A stretch of DNA of 39,300 bases from a bacterium (Candidatus Gribaldobacteria) CG10_big_fil_rev_8_21_14_0_10_37_21 (GTDB lineage Bacteria; Patescibacteriota; Minisyncoccia; Minisyncoccales; CG1-02-41-26): positions 1 to 39,300 of the forward strand of contig PFAX01000037.1 of the NCBI GenBank assembly GCA_002773495.1. Direction: 5' to 3'. This document shows, in pieces, positions 16,369-23,336 of the stretch (position 1 is the first letter of the stretch; each line of letters starts with the position of its first letter). Both the position numbers and the translations under genes were made by a program. Under the pieces are notes generated by a model. That model was not told the DNA's origin. It saw only the letters and a list, made by a program, of their open reading frames with translations, and ran no database searches.

Positions 16369-16418
16369 AAGCAAATAAAGACAAAACCCCTTCTTTGGGG
16401 TTTTGTCTTTATTTGCTT
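16369..16418 (-). terminator. 22-bp perfect hairpin terminator
   Basis: The arm ending in ACAAAACCCC (to 16390) and its complement starting GGGGTTTTGT (from 16397) pair without mismatch for 22 bases around TTCTTT. T-rich sequence on the 3' side on either strand fits a terminator. Its right edge overlaps the stop codon of the acidic microprotein gene, so it ends that short transcript before pbp1A. Confidence 0.85.
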
Positions 16419-16554
16419 AAAAATCTGTTTCATCGTCGTCTTCTTCCTCTTCTTCATCATCGTCGTCTAAATCTTCCTCCTCTTCGTCATCGTCGTCTTC
16501 AAACTCGCTCTCGTCTTCGTATCTTAATTGGGTTAATACTTCTTCTTTAAACAT
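16417..16554 (-). CDS. 45-residue highly acidic microprotein
   Basis: The frame starts at ATG 16554 (MFKEEVLTQLRYEDESEFED) and ends at TAA 16419-16417, giving 45 residues. After the first 14 residues nearly every residue is Asp or Glu in blocks (DDDDEEEED, DDDDEEEEEDDD), ending ETDF. Expected pI is extremely low and no fold is recognised. A near-perfect promoter, a structured leader and a dedicated terminator bracket it, so it is an independent, probably strongly expressed gene. Acidic tails of this kind occur in RNA polymerase delta subunits and DNA-mimic proteins, but the globular domain of delta is absent here. Function unknown. Confidence 0.7.
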   Translation of the reverse strand: MFKEEVLTQLRYEDESEFEDDDDEEEEDLDDDDEEEEEDDDETDF

Positions 16555-16633
16555 TTTGATAAAGCGGTTTTAAACCGCAAAATTAAAAGTTTTTATTTGA
16601 CCTTTTTTGGCACTTTGTGCTCTTATACTTCGG

Positions 16634-16661
16634 ATTATACGCGAGCGTTATTTAATGTCAA
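16634..16661 (-). promoter_or_regulatory. Near-perfect promoter and structured leader of the acidic microprotein
   Basis: On minus, TTGACA (16661-16656) and TATAAT (16639-16634) are both perfect, with a 16-base spacer. The leader of about 70-75 bases contains GCAC-AAA-GTGC and, just before the start codon, GCGGTTT-A-AAACCGC, a short hairpin that could influence translation. Confidence 0.75.
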
Positions 16662-16689
16662 GAGCAATTTGTAAAAATATGTGGAAAAG

Positions 16690-17154
16690 TTAAGCGAAAG
16701 AAGCGCAAATAGCTAAGGCCAGGGCGTCAGAAGCATCATCTGGTTGAGGTATCTTTTTTAATTTAAGCAAAATTTGGACCATTCTTTGAACTTGTTTTTT
16801 TTCTGCTCTGCCGTACCCGCAAACCCCTGTTTTAACTTGCAAGGGCGTGAATTCTTTTAATTTTATTTTTTTTTCAGCCACCAATAAAAGCAAAACGCCT
16901 CTGGCTTCAGAAACAGGTAGAGCTGTTTTTAAGTTTTTAAAGAAAAAAAGTTTTTCTATAACGATTAACTCTGGCTTATATTGGGCGATTAATTTTTTTG
17001 TTTGGCAATAAATTTCCTTTAATCTGTTGTGAGAAAGTGTTTTTTTTGATGTTTTAATTACTCCGCAAGCGATGAAAGAGTGTCTTTTCTTATCTCCAGA
17101 GATGATTCCCCAGCCAACCTTGGCAGTTCCTGGGTCAAGGCCTAAAATAATCAT
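16690..17154 (-). CDS. ruvC: Crossover junction endodeoxyribonuclease RuvC
   Basis: 154 residues, normal length. Active-site acids are visible: Asp in ILGLDPGTAKVGWG at the N-terminus, Glu in LIVIEKLFFFKN near residue 67, and the C-terminal pair in PDDASDALALAI. RuvC cleaves Holliday junctions in the RuvABC resolvasome. Its ATG overlaps the yebC stop by four bases (ATGA), tying it to the ruvB-LTD-yebC operon. ruvA is not here but at 32420. A TGTGGAAAA (one mismatch from a DnaA box) lies just past the stop. Confidence 0.95.
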   Translation of the reverse strand: MIILGLDPGTAKVGWGIISGDKKRHSFIACGVIKTSKKTLSHNRLKEIYCQTKKLIAQYKPELIVIEKLFFFKNLKTALPVSEARGVLLLLVAEKKIKLKEFTPLQVKTGVCGYGRAEKKQVQRMVQILLKLKKIPQPDDASDALALAICASFA

Positions 17155-17873
17155 AAGTTTGAATAAAGCTCTTGAAAGGTGTCTGTTGCATTGAGGTCTT
17201 CGTTTAATCTTTCTAAGGCCCTTTCGGCTGTTTCTGTTGTTTCAATCTTGTTGTTTGGCACCCAACCCAAAAAGCTTTTTTCAAGTTCATAGCCCTTTTC
17301 AAGAAGGGTTTTTTTCATTGTTTCTAAGTTTTCTGCTTTTGTCTCTGCTTCAAAATAATCCTCATTATCCTCATTGAACCAAGAAAGGTCTTCAGCTCCT
17401 GACTCAATAATGTCTAACTCCTGGACATCCCTTTCTCCTGGTTTGGCTTTACCGATTAAAAAACCATTTTGCTGAAAAGCCCATCTGACAGACCCTTCGT
17501 TAGCTAACTTAAAATTGTGCTTTTGTAAGACCTGTTTAATTTCAGCTAAAGCCCTATTTTTATTGTCAGTAATACCTTCAATAATTATATTAATATTCTC
17601 TGGGCCAATTGCTTCATAAAGAACCACCTCTAATTGCTCTCCCTCAAGTGAGCCAGAGCCCTTTTGAACAGCTCTTTCAATATTGTCCTTGGGCATATTT
17701 GCCTTTTTTGCTTCGTCAATGGCCTGTTTTAAAGCAATATTAAAATCAGGGTTAGTCCCTTCTTTAGCCGCCAAAGAAATTATTTTGGAAAGCTTAGAAA
17801 AGATTTTACCTTTTTTCGCGTCGTTGGCGTCTTTGACTCTTTTAACTGTTTTTGCATGTGAGTGTCCACTCAT
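17151..17873 (-). CDS. yebC: YebC/PmpR family protein (TACO1-type)
   Basis: 240 residues, normal length. The family N-terminus appears as MSGHSHAKTVKRVKDANDAKKGKIFSK. Mid-protein segments such as MPKDNIERAVQKGSG and YEAIGPENINIIIEGITDNKNRA are also diagnostic. YebC/TACO1 proteins were first described as transcriptional regulators; more recent work links them to translation of difficult sequences on the ribosome. The conserved pairing with ruvC is seen in many bacteria. It is linked to ruvC by an ATGA overlap and lies 28 bases after the lamin-tail-domain gene. Confidence 0.95.
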   Translation of the reverse strand: MSGHSHAKTVKRVKDANDAKKGKIFSKLSKIISLAAKEGTNPDFNIALKQAIDEAKKANMPKDNIERAVQKGSGSLEGEQLEVVLYEAIGPENINIIIEGITDNKNRALAEIKQVLQKHNFKLANEGSVRWAFQQNGFLIGKAKPGERDVQELDIIESGAEDLSWFNEDNEDYFEAETKAENLETMKKTLLEKGYELEKSFLGWVPNNKIETTETAERALERLNEDLNATDTFQELYSNL

Positions 17874-17901
17874 ATATTTAAGTGAGAAAGTGTTTAGGTG
17901 T

Positions 17902-18537
17902 TCAAGACCTTTTTAGGAAGAAGACAACAAGGCCGGAGCCAAGAGCAACTAATAAAGCCAAAGAAAATAAGGCCAAATTGCTACCCAAAACACGATCTTC
18001 GCCACCTTCTTTAGCGACAGATCCCCCTTTGTTTTCTTTAAGAAGGGAGTTTTCTTTTTCAGGACTTGTTTTAGGAAAAAGATTGGGTTTGTTTGGGGTA
18101 GGGGGAACCCATAGCCATTCATTGCCTTGGTTTCTACTATAAGAAAGCCCTTCTTTGGTTTCTGAAAAAGTGACTTCGTCAATTAAATTACCCTGTTTGT
18201 CAAGAAGCCAGAGGCCGTCGCCTTCGTTGTTCAAACTTATTTTTGTTTCTTTAATAAAAAGCAAAATAAAACTTTTAGGAGCAACTATCTTTGATTCAAA
18301 GGTAAATGTTTTACTTTGGCCTATCTTATCGCAGATTTGCCAACCAGTCAAGTCAAGGGGCGTTTCTTCTTGGTTAAAAAGTTCAATAAATTCGTTTTCT
18401 GAATCCTTTCCTTCTGGGTTTGGCAGAACTTCTGTAATAATAATACCTAAAAACTGCTCTGAAAAGCAATCAAAAGGAAAAAAAATAAACAAGCAAAGAA
18501 AAAATGCAAAACCTAAGGCGATTTTATTTTCTTTCAT
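17902..18537 (-). CDS. Secreted, membrane-anchored lamin-tail-domain (LTD) protein
   Basis: 211 residues. Residues 1-27 form a signal peptide (LGFAFFLCLFIFFPFDCFS). The LTD fold follows at about 30-140, with the typical IIITEVLPNPEGKDSENEFIELFN opening, LDLTGWQICD and EGDGLWLLDKQGNLIDEV. A Lys/Glu/Gly-rich linker leads to a C-terminal helix (NLALFSLALLVALGSGLVVFFLKRS) that would anchor it with the LTD outside. Bacterial LTDs are often attached to extracellular nucleases or adhesins; here it stands alone. Its ATG overlaps the ruvB stop as ATGA, so it is translated from the ruv operon although it acts in a different compartment. Confidence 0.88.
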   Translation of the reverse strand: MKENKIALGFAFFLCLFIFFPFDCFSEQFLGIIITEVLPNPEGKDSENEFIELFNQEETPLDLTGWQICDKIGQSKTFTFESKIVAPKSFILLFIKETKISLNNEGDGLWLLDKQGNLIDEVTFSETKEGLSYSRNQGNEWLWVPPTPNKPNLFPKTSPEKENSLLKENKGGSVAKEGGEDRVLGSNLALFSLALLVALGSGLVVFFLKRS

Positions 18538-19559
18538 AAGTTAAAAAGTTGTTTTTCGTTTAGAATAGTAGGTATCTTTTTTTTAAGGTGTTGAAAAGCA
18601 AGAGAGGTTGCTACCCTGCCTCTTGGTGTCCTTTCTATAAACCCCAAACGCATTAAATATGGCTCATAGACCTCTAAAATTGTGCTTTCTTCTTCAGCAA
18701 TAATAGCAGCTATGGCTTGTAAACCAACTGGCCCGCCATTAAACTTATCAATCATGGCCTCCAAAATTCGTAAATCATGCGAAGTTAAACCGAACTCGTC
18801 AATTTCAAGTGCTAAGAGCGCCTCTTTGGCTAAATATTCAGTTAAAACCCCCTCGCCTTTTATTTGGGCATAATCCCTGGCCCTTTTTAAGAGGTGATTG
18901 GCAACTCTTGGGGTAAACCTTGACCTTTTTGATAAAACATTCAAAGCGTCTTCGTTGGTTGATATTTTAAGGAGAGTTGAGGATCGTTGAAGTATTTTTT
19001 TTATATCTTCTTCTTCGTAAAAGTTTAAGCCAAGAATTGCCCCGAATCTTGTTCTTAAAGGTGAAGAAACAGAAGCTAATTTAGTGGTGGCCCCAATTAA
19101 AGTAAATCTCGGCAAGTCAAGGGTCATGGTTCTAGCCATTGGGCCCTTACCTAAGATTAAGTTTAGCTTAAAATCCTCCATAGCTGTGTATAAGCTTTCT
19201 TCTGTGGGCCTTGAAAGGCGGTGAATTTCGTCAATAAATAAAACAGAGCCCTCTTCTAAATTAGTTAAAATGGCCACCAAGTCCCCGGGCCTTTCAATAC
19301 CAGGACCTGCCACCACTTTTATTTCAGAGCTTACCTCTTGGGCGATTAAGTAAGCCAAGGTTGTTTTGCCAAGCCCTGGGTTTCCATACAAAAGCAAATG
19401 TTCCGGCGCTTCTTTTCGTTGCTTGGCAGCTTGCAACATAATTAAAATATTTTCTTTAATTTTATCTTGCCCAATATAGTCATCCCAAGACAAAGGCCTT
19501 AGGGTTACATCTAAGATATCTTCAGGAGCACTTGAGTTATTCTTTATTTCATCTATCAT
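18534..19559 (-). CDS. ruvB: Holliday junction branch migration helicase RuvB
   Basis: 341 residues, normal length. AAA+ motifs are clear: Walker A LYGNPGLGKTTLA, Walker B VLFIDEIHRLSRPTEE, and the sensor/arginine-finger region LIGATTKLASVSSPLRTRFG. The winged-helix C-terminus ends PYLMRLGFIERTPRGRVAT. RuvB drives branch migration with RuvA. It is the first gene of ruvB-LTD-yebC-ruvC and diverges from the repeat array and RNA candidate at 19.6-19.9 kb; any promoter for this operon must lie in or near that array. Confidence 0.97.
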   Translation of the reverse strand: MIDEIKNNSSAPEDILDVTLRPLSWDDYIGQDKIKENILIMLQAAKQRKEAPEHLLLYGNPGLGKTTLAYLIAQEVSSEIKVVAGPGIERPGDLVAILTNLEEGSVLFIDEIHRLSRPTEESLYTAMEDFKLNLILGKGPMARTMTLDLPRFTLIGATTKLASVSSPLRTRFGAILGLNFYEEEDIKKILQRSSTLLKISTNEDALNVLSKRSRFTPRVANHLLKRARDYAQIKGEGVLTEYLAKEALLALEIDEFGLTSHDLRILEAMIDKFNGGPVGLQAIAAIIAEEESTILEVYEPYLMRLGFIERTPRGRVATSLAFQHLKKKIPTILNEKQLFNL

Positions 19560-19590
19560 TTTTTTAATTAAAAATTAGAAATTAATTATA

Positions 19591-19676
19591 TGTCCTACCT
19601 CTGTCCTACCTCATAAAAAAAGAGGGGGGTAGGACATTTTTTACAAGGTAGGACATAAATTTTAAGAGGTAGGACA
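19591..19676. repeat. Five copies of an 11-base repeat in two orientations
   Basis: TGTCCTACCTC occurs twice in direct tandem (19591-19601, 19602-19612). Its reverse complement GAGGTAGGACA and close variants occur at 19626-19636, 19645-19655 and 19666-19676, spaced 19 and 21 bases, about two helical turns. The set can fold into alternative hairpins or serve as regulator sites. It fills the gap between the ruvB start and a plus-strand promoter. Confidence 0.85.
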
Positions 19677-19684
19677 AAAATCTC

Positions 19685-19713
19685 TTGACATTTATGTTAA
19701 AGTATACTATGAT
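19685..19713 (+). promoter_or_regulatory. Near-consensus promoter of the RNA candidate
   Basis: TTGACA (19685-19690), a 17-base spacer, then TATGAT (19708-19713). The last 11-base repeat ends eight bases before the -35. Transcription should begin near 19719-19721. Confidence 0.8.
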
Positions 19714-19718
19714 ACAAG

Positions 19719-19867
19719 CATTAGCCCGCTGGCATTAGGAGTTTCACTTGGAATGGGTAAAAGGGTTTCGGCTTTTTTATTCCCCAAGAGTAATTCTGGC
19801 CCCCAAGGCAACTTGAGAGTCGGCGGGCTAACTCCGCTCCCCACCTTTTTAGGTGGGGAGTTTTTTT
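19719..19867 (+). ncRNA. Structured non-coding RNA candidate, family not recognised
   Basis: A promoter and an intrinsic terminator define a transcript of about 150 bases. Its G+C content is clearly higher than the AT-rich surroundings. Bases 19721-19732 (TTAGCCCGCTGG) pair with 19820-19831 (TCGGCGGGCTAA) in a 12-pair closing stem, including G-U pairs. Inside, GGGTAAAAGGG and CTTTTTTATTC can pair around TTTCGG, with CTTGG / CCAAG below. The closed stem with large internal loops recalls 6S-type RNAs but is shorter. It lacks the GGAAG apical loop of SRP RNA and anything resembling tmRNA or RNase P. The gene-free stretch 19560-19882 holds only this unit and the repeat array. It does not lead into a same-strand gene, so a riboswitch is unlikely. 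Confidence 0.62.
19837..19867 (+). terminator. Intrinsic terminator of the RNA candidate
   Basis: CTCCCCACCT (19837-19846) pairs perfectly with AGGTGGGGAG (19851-19860) over a TTTT loop and is followed by seven T residues. No T-run exists on the opposite strand, so it is directional (plus). Confidence 0.92.
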
Positions 19868-19882
19868 GTTAAATAATTTTTT

Positions 19883-21091
19883 TTACATTAACAAAGGCAA
19901 TTTGCTATCGTCGAGCAAAATTTTTTGTAGCTTTTTTTTCGTAAAGCTATCATAATTATTTATCGCTTTCTCCATTAAGAAGAGGTACTCTTCATGCTGG
20001 TCGTCGGAATTGACCCATTCATTTGTCCAACGCATTGTAGCCATAATATTTTTCTTATAATCTATCTTTATAACTTTAAGAATTTTTCCTGTTTCTTCAA
20101 AAATTTTTTCTAACTCTTCTTTAGTTGCCCTTCCTCCGGAGCTATAAGAAAGTAAAATATACCTTGCTTGAGTGCTTTGTATCATTTTTTTTATTGCCTC
20201 GATCGCGATAAAATTACCTTTTTCATTTTTTCTGAATTCTTCAAATACGGAAGCCGAAACTAAATCCCTTGTGTCTTCTCTTCTGTTTACTTTTCCGAAT
20301 ATTGCGGGCTTGTCGTTTTTAATAACGGATGTCCAAATATGATAGTAAGAAGAATACCTAACTCTGCTCGGTGGCATTTTTTCGTTATTCGATCCATAAG
20401 GAGGGTCAAAATATGCAAGGTCAAAAGTATTATCTTTTAGGACTTTAAAAATATCATCTCTAATAACTTTATGTTTCCCGTTGGTTTTTTTTAATTCAGG
20501 AACCTTAAGGATTAAGTCATTATAAGAACGTTTAGACCAAGTAGAAAGATATGAAGCAAAGTGTCCAAGGGTGCTATCTACTGTGTCTAATGCGAGCAGT
20601 AAGCTTGTTAAAACAACAGATTGATCAATGTCATTTAATTTTAGCTCGTCAATTTTATCTCTTATTGCATCTAATTTTCTTGTATTTTTTATTTGAAAAG
20701 GCATTTTTATTTGTGTTGTTTCATCTCCGCCGTAATATTTAGTAAACCAGCCGTTGTACCCTTTAAGAGAATTAAGTTCGTCGAGTATATTTTGATAGTA
20801 TTTTTTATTTTTTCTATGCAACAAAAAACATTTTGCACATACCTCTGACCAGCAAGCAATATCGTTGGAAATGACATTGTAACCTGCTTGAGCCAATGCT
20901 TGGCTTACCCTTGTTGAGCCGCTGAATCCATCTAAAATAGTTCTAACCTCTAAATTTTTTATATTTTCTAAGATATAAGGGATTATTTTTAACTTAGACC
21001 CAGTATATTTTATACCCTGAGTTTTTATATAAGAAAAGTCCCTTTCATTAAATAGATTGAGATTTTTAAAAATACTAATTTCTTTTGGCAT
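19883..21091 (-). CDS. D12-class (Dam-like) adenine-N6 DNA methyltransferase of a type II R-M system
   Basis: 402 residues. GIKYTGSKLKIIPYI at about 26-40 is motif X, DGFSGSTRVSQALAQAG at about 54-70 is the AdoMet-binding motif I, and the catalytic motif IV is DPPYG at 229-233 (AYFDPPYG). The order X-I-IV defines the alpha-class D12 enzymes that methylate adenine. It would protect host sites from the nuclease encoded one base upstream (TAG-C-ATG junction). The protein is longer than Dam (278 residues), with the extra length in the target-recognition region and the C-terminus. No cognate site can be predicted. It converges on the terminator of the RNA candidate. Confidence 0.9.
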   Translation of the reverse strand: MPKEISIFKNLNLFNERDFSYIKTQGIKYTGSKLKIIPYILENIKNLEVRTILDGFSGSTRVSQALAQAGYNVISNDIACWSEVCAKCFLLHRKNKKYYQNILDELNSLKGYNGWFTKYYGGDETTQIKMPFQIKNTRKLDAIRDKIDELKLNDIDQSVVLTSLLLALDTVDSTLGHFASYLSTWSKRSYNDLILKVPELKKTNGKHKVIRDDIFKVLKDNTFDLAYFDPPYGSNNEKMPPSRVRYSSYYHIWTSVIKNDKPAIFGKVNRREDTRDLVSASVFEEFRKNEKGNFIAIEAIKKMIQSTQARYILLSYSSGGRATKEELEKIFEETGKILKVIKIDYKKNIMATMRWTNEWVNSDDQHEEYLFLMEKAINNYDSFTKKKLQKILLDDSKLPLLM

Positions 21092-21092
21092 G

Positions 21093-21944
21093 CTATGTTT
21101 TTTTTAATTTTTCAATATCTTTCTGCAAAATTTTATTTGCTTCCTCGTGGCCTGCTTCGGTGCTATTTAACGCAAGACTAAATAATTTTACTAATGTGTG
21201 ATTATGAGAGTAATCAATCCAGCCGTTTGTGATGCTGTCAAAATAATTAGTAGCGTTTTTTGTTTGTGTCCAAAGGCCTCTTTGCAATGCGTTTGCTGAC
21301 GCACCACCATAACGAACCTCGCAGATATAACTATTATCTTTATCTAAAAACATGAAAATTGGATGCTTCCTGCTCTTACCTTTGCCATGACTAGTAAGAT
21401 TTTTTCCCTTGCCTATATATAAAATTTGGGTAGTTTGCCGGCTTGCTTTTTCATGGTCAAAAACCATTATATTGCATCGTTTATTTTTTTCATCATAAAT
21501 AAGAGGCATGACATTAATATTGTTAAATTCTGAAAAAGCCGAAGAAGAAAATATTTTCACAATTTTTTTCCTATCCGTAATCCTTTTCCCTTGTCTTTCA
21601 AGATAGGGAAACATTTTTTGGTCCCTGTCGGTTGAAAGTTGCAATGGACCATCTCCATACGCCTTTAAGCTAACTGGAAACTTTGATTTTGTTATTTCAT
21701 TGATAATAACAATATCTTCCTCATGTTCTTTAGCTCTAAAGAGGTCTTTTCCAATATGAACACTTTTAAAATCATACATAAACTGATTGATAAATTCAGC
21801 GATACCTATTTCAGCTAAATCGCCATGAGTTTTGTTGCCAATTAATCTCATTGTAAATATATTAGATAATGTGTTTACGACTAAATTTTTATGCTTGCTT
21901 GTTAGCACCTTAAACCTATTTTGAAAATCTTTATATGGATTCAT
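21093..21944 (-). CDS. Putative type II restriction endonuclease (PD-(D/E)XK-like)
   Basis: 283 residues with no family confidently recognised. Assignment rests on position directly before a D12 methyltransferase and on a plausible nuclease core. That core is Glu45 in the GDLAEIGIAEFI helix, EED at 75-77, and SLK at 92-94 in FPVSLKAYGDG, i.e. an acid ... (S)xK arrangement in which Ser replaces the usual Asp/Glu. A substrate-contact role for the following LQLSTDRDQ is speculation. Reading frame, length and coupling are intact, so the cassette may be active. Expression of the nuclease before the methylase implies some protective control, but no C-protein gene is seen. Confidence 0.65.
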   Translation of the reverse strand: MNPYKDFQNRFKVLTSKHKNLVVNTLSNIFTMRLIGNKTHGDLAEIGIAEFINQFMYDFKSVHIGKDLFRAKEHEEDIVIINEITKSKFPVSLKAYGDGPLQLSTDRDQKMFPYLERQGKRITDRKKIVKIFSSSAFSEFNNINVMPLIYDEKNKRCNIMVFDHEKASRQTTQILYIGKGKNLTSHGKGKSRKHPIFMFLDKDNSYICEVRYGGASANALQRGLWTQTKNATNYFDSITNGWIDYSHNHTLVKLFSLALNSTEAGHEEANKILQKDIEKLKKT

Positions 21945-21984
21945 AGTTTTATTTAGTTTTTACTTTATATTGTTTAGTTTGTTG

Positions 21985-23286
21985 TTATTCTTTGCCAACT
22001 TCTTTGCTTACTTCTTTCAGGGTTGTGATTCTTTTTAAAGTTTTTATTAAACCGTCTTGAAGCATAGTTGTCATTCCTTTTCTTTTAGCTTCTGCTTTTA
22101 AATTAACAATGGAAGGGCCTTTATTAATAAAGTTTTCCATTTCGTCGTCAACTAAAAGAAATTCATAAACCCCAATTCTTCCTTTATAACCTATTTGATT
22201 ACAACTTTCGCAACCTTGAGCCGTTAAAACTTTTGTTTTTTCAGTTACTTTTTCACAAATTCCTTTTTTGAAAAGGTTTTCTAAGTTTTTATTTATGAAG
22301 GTTGCTTCTTCCAAAGAAAGGTTTTTTTCTTTTGCACATTGTGGGCAAACTTTACGTAAAAGCCGTTGGGCAATAACTAAATTAAGAGCTGGGGCAATAT
22401 TCTCTGCTTTTTCCCCAAGAGCTTGTAATCTGGAAATAGTGCCAGCAGCGTCATTCGTGTGAAGGGTTGTTAAAACCAAGTGTCCAGTCATAGCGGCTTG
22501 AATAGCAATGTTGGCTGTTTGCTGGTCCCTTATTTCTCCCACCAGTATTACATCAGGGTCTTGCCTGACTATCGTGGCCAAGCCGGTGGCAAAATCATAG
22601 CCCTTTGTTTCATCAACCTGGCTTTGAGAAACCCCAGCCAAGCGGTATTCAATAGGATTTTCTATAGTAATTATTTTTATGTCAGAGGCGTTAATTGTTT
22701 TTAAAATACCGTAAAGCGAAGTTGTTTTACCAGATCCTGTGGGGCCAGTTGAAATTATCATTCCATTTGGTTTTTTAATTTCTTCTTTTAAAATTCGGGC
22801 CATGTCGTCTCTTAAGCCCAGCTCATTTAAGCTAATAAGGTTTTTTGGGTTAAGGAGCCGCATTACAATTGTTTCACCAAATTCAGAAGGCAGGGTTGAA
22901 GTTCTTATTTCAATTTCGGTCTTTCCCGCTAAAATAGCAAACCTGCCGTCTTGGGGTTTTTGGGTTATATTTAGTTTAACAGAAGAAAAAAGTTTAAGGC
23001 GATTTAAGGCCTGTAAATAAGTTTCTTTTGCAAGAACTCCCGCATCAAAGAGCGCTCCGTCAAGCCGTAAGCGAACTTTTGTCTGATTGGCCTCTACTTC
23101 TAAGTGAATGTCCGAAGCTTCGAGGGAAAGGGCGCCAAAAAGTAAAGCACTTAACAATAAGCTTATATTTGTTCCTTTGTTTTTTTCAAGCTCTGCTTGA
23201 AAGGCCTTAATGTTCTTAATGTTTTTTTTTATCTGGGACATCAGGTCGCAGCTAATTTGAAGTTGGGTTTTTAGCTTTTCTGCCAT
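21985..23286 (-). CDS. pilB: PilB/GspE-family type IV pilus assembly ATPase
   Basis: 433 residues. Walker A is GPTGSGKTTSLYG (181-193), the Asp box IITIENPIEYRL, Walker B VILVGEIRD and the His box MTGHLVLTTLHTND. The zinc-binding loop has two CxxC pairs (CPQC and CESCNQIGYKGRIGVYE). The hexamer powers pilus extension from the cytoplasmic face. Full-length PilB is about 560 residues; this one begins almost directly at the N2 domain and lacks the N-terminal MshEN region. No pilus partners are adjacent. The DHH-like gene lies 50 bases upstream on the same strand. Confidence 0.93.
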   Translation of the reverse strand: MAEKLKTQLQISCDLMSQIKKNIKNIKAFQAELEKNKGTNISLLLSALLFGALSLEASDIHLEVEANQTKVRLRLDGALFDAGVLAKETYLQALNRLKLFSSVKLNITQKPQDGRFAILAGKTEIEIRTSTLPSEFGETIVMRLLNPKNLISLNELGLRDDMARILKEEIKKPNGMIISTGPTGSGKTTSLYGILKTINASDIKIITIENPIEYRLAGVSQSQVDETKGYDFATGLATIVRQDPDVILVGEIRDQQTANIAIQAAMTGHLVLTTLHTNDAAGTISRLQALGEKAENIAPALNLVIAQRLLRKVCPQCAKEKNLSLEEATFINKNLENLFKKGICEKVTEKTKVLTAQGCESCNQIGYKGRIGVYEFLLVDDEMENFINKGPSIVNLKAEAKRKGMTTMLQDGLIKTLKRITTLKEVSKEVGKE

Positions 23287-23336
23287 ATTTTATTTTAATT
23301 TTAAATTTATAATTTCAAATGAGGAAAACTAAATAA

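Noticed and set aside
16680..16688. TGTGGAAAA as an additional DnaA box beyond ruvC
   Set aside because: It is a single one-mismatch site outside the origin region and expected by chance; noted only in the ruvC entry.
19753..19872. A 39-codon plus-strand frame (MGKRVSAFLFPKSNS...) preceded by AGGAG within the RNA candidate
   Set aside because: The frame runs through the terminator hairpin and its T-run, the AGGAG is 11 bases away, and the high G+C with paired arms fits a structured RNA better than a protein in this genome.
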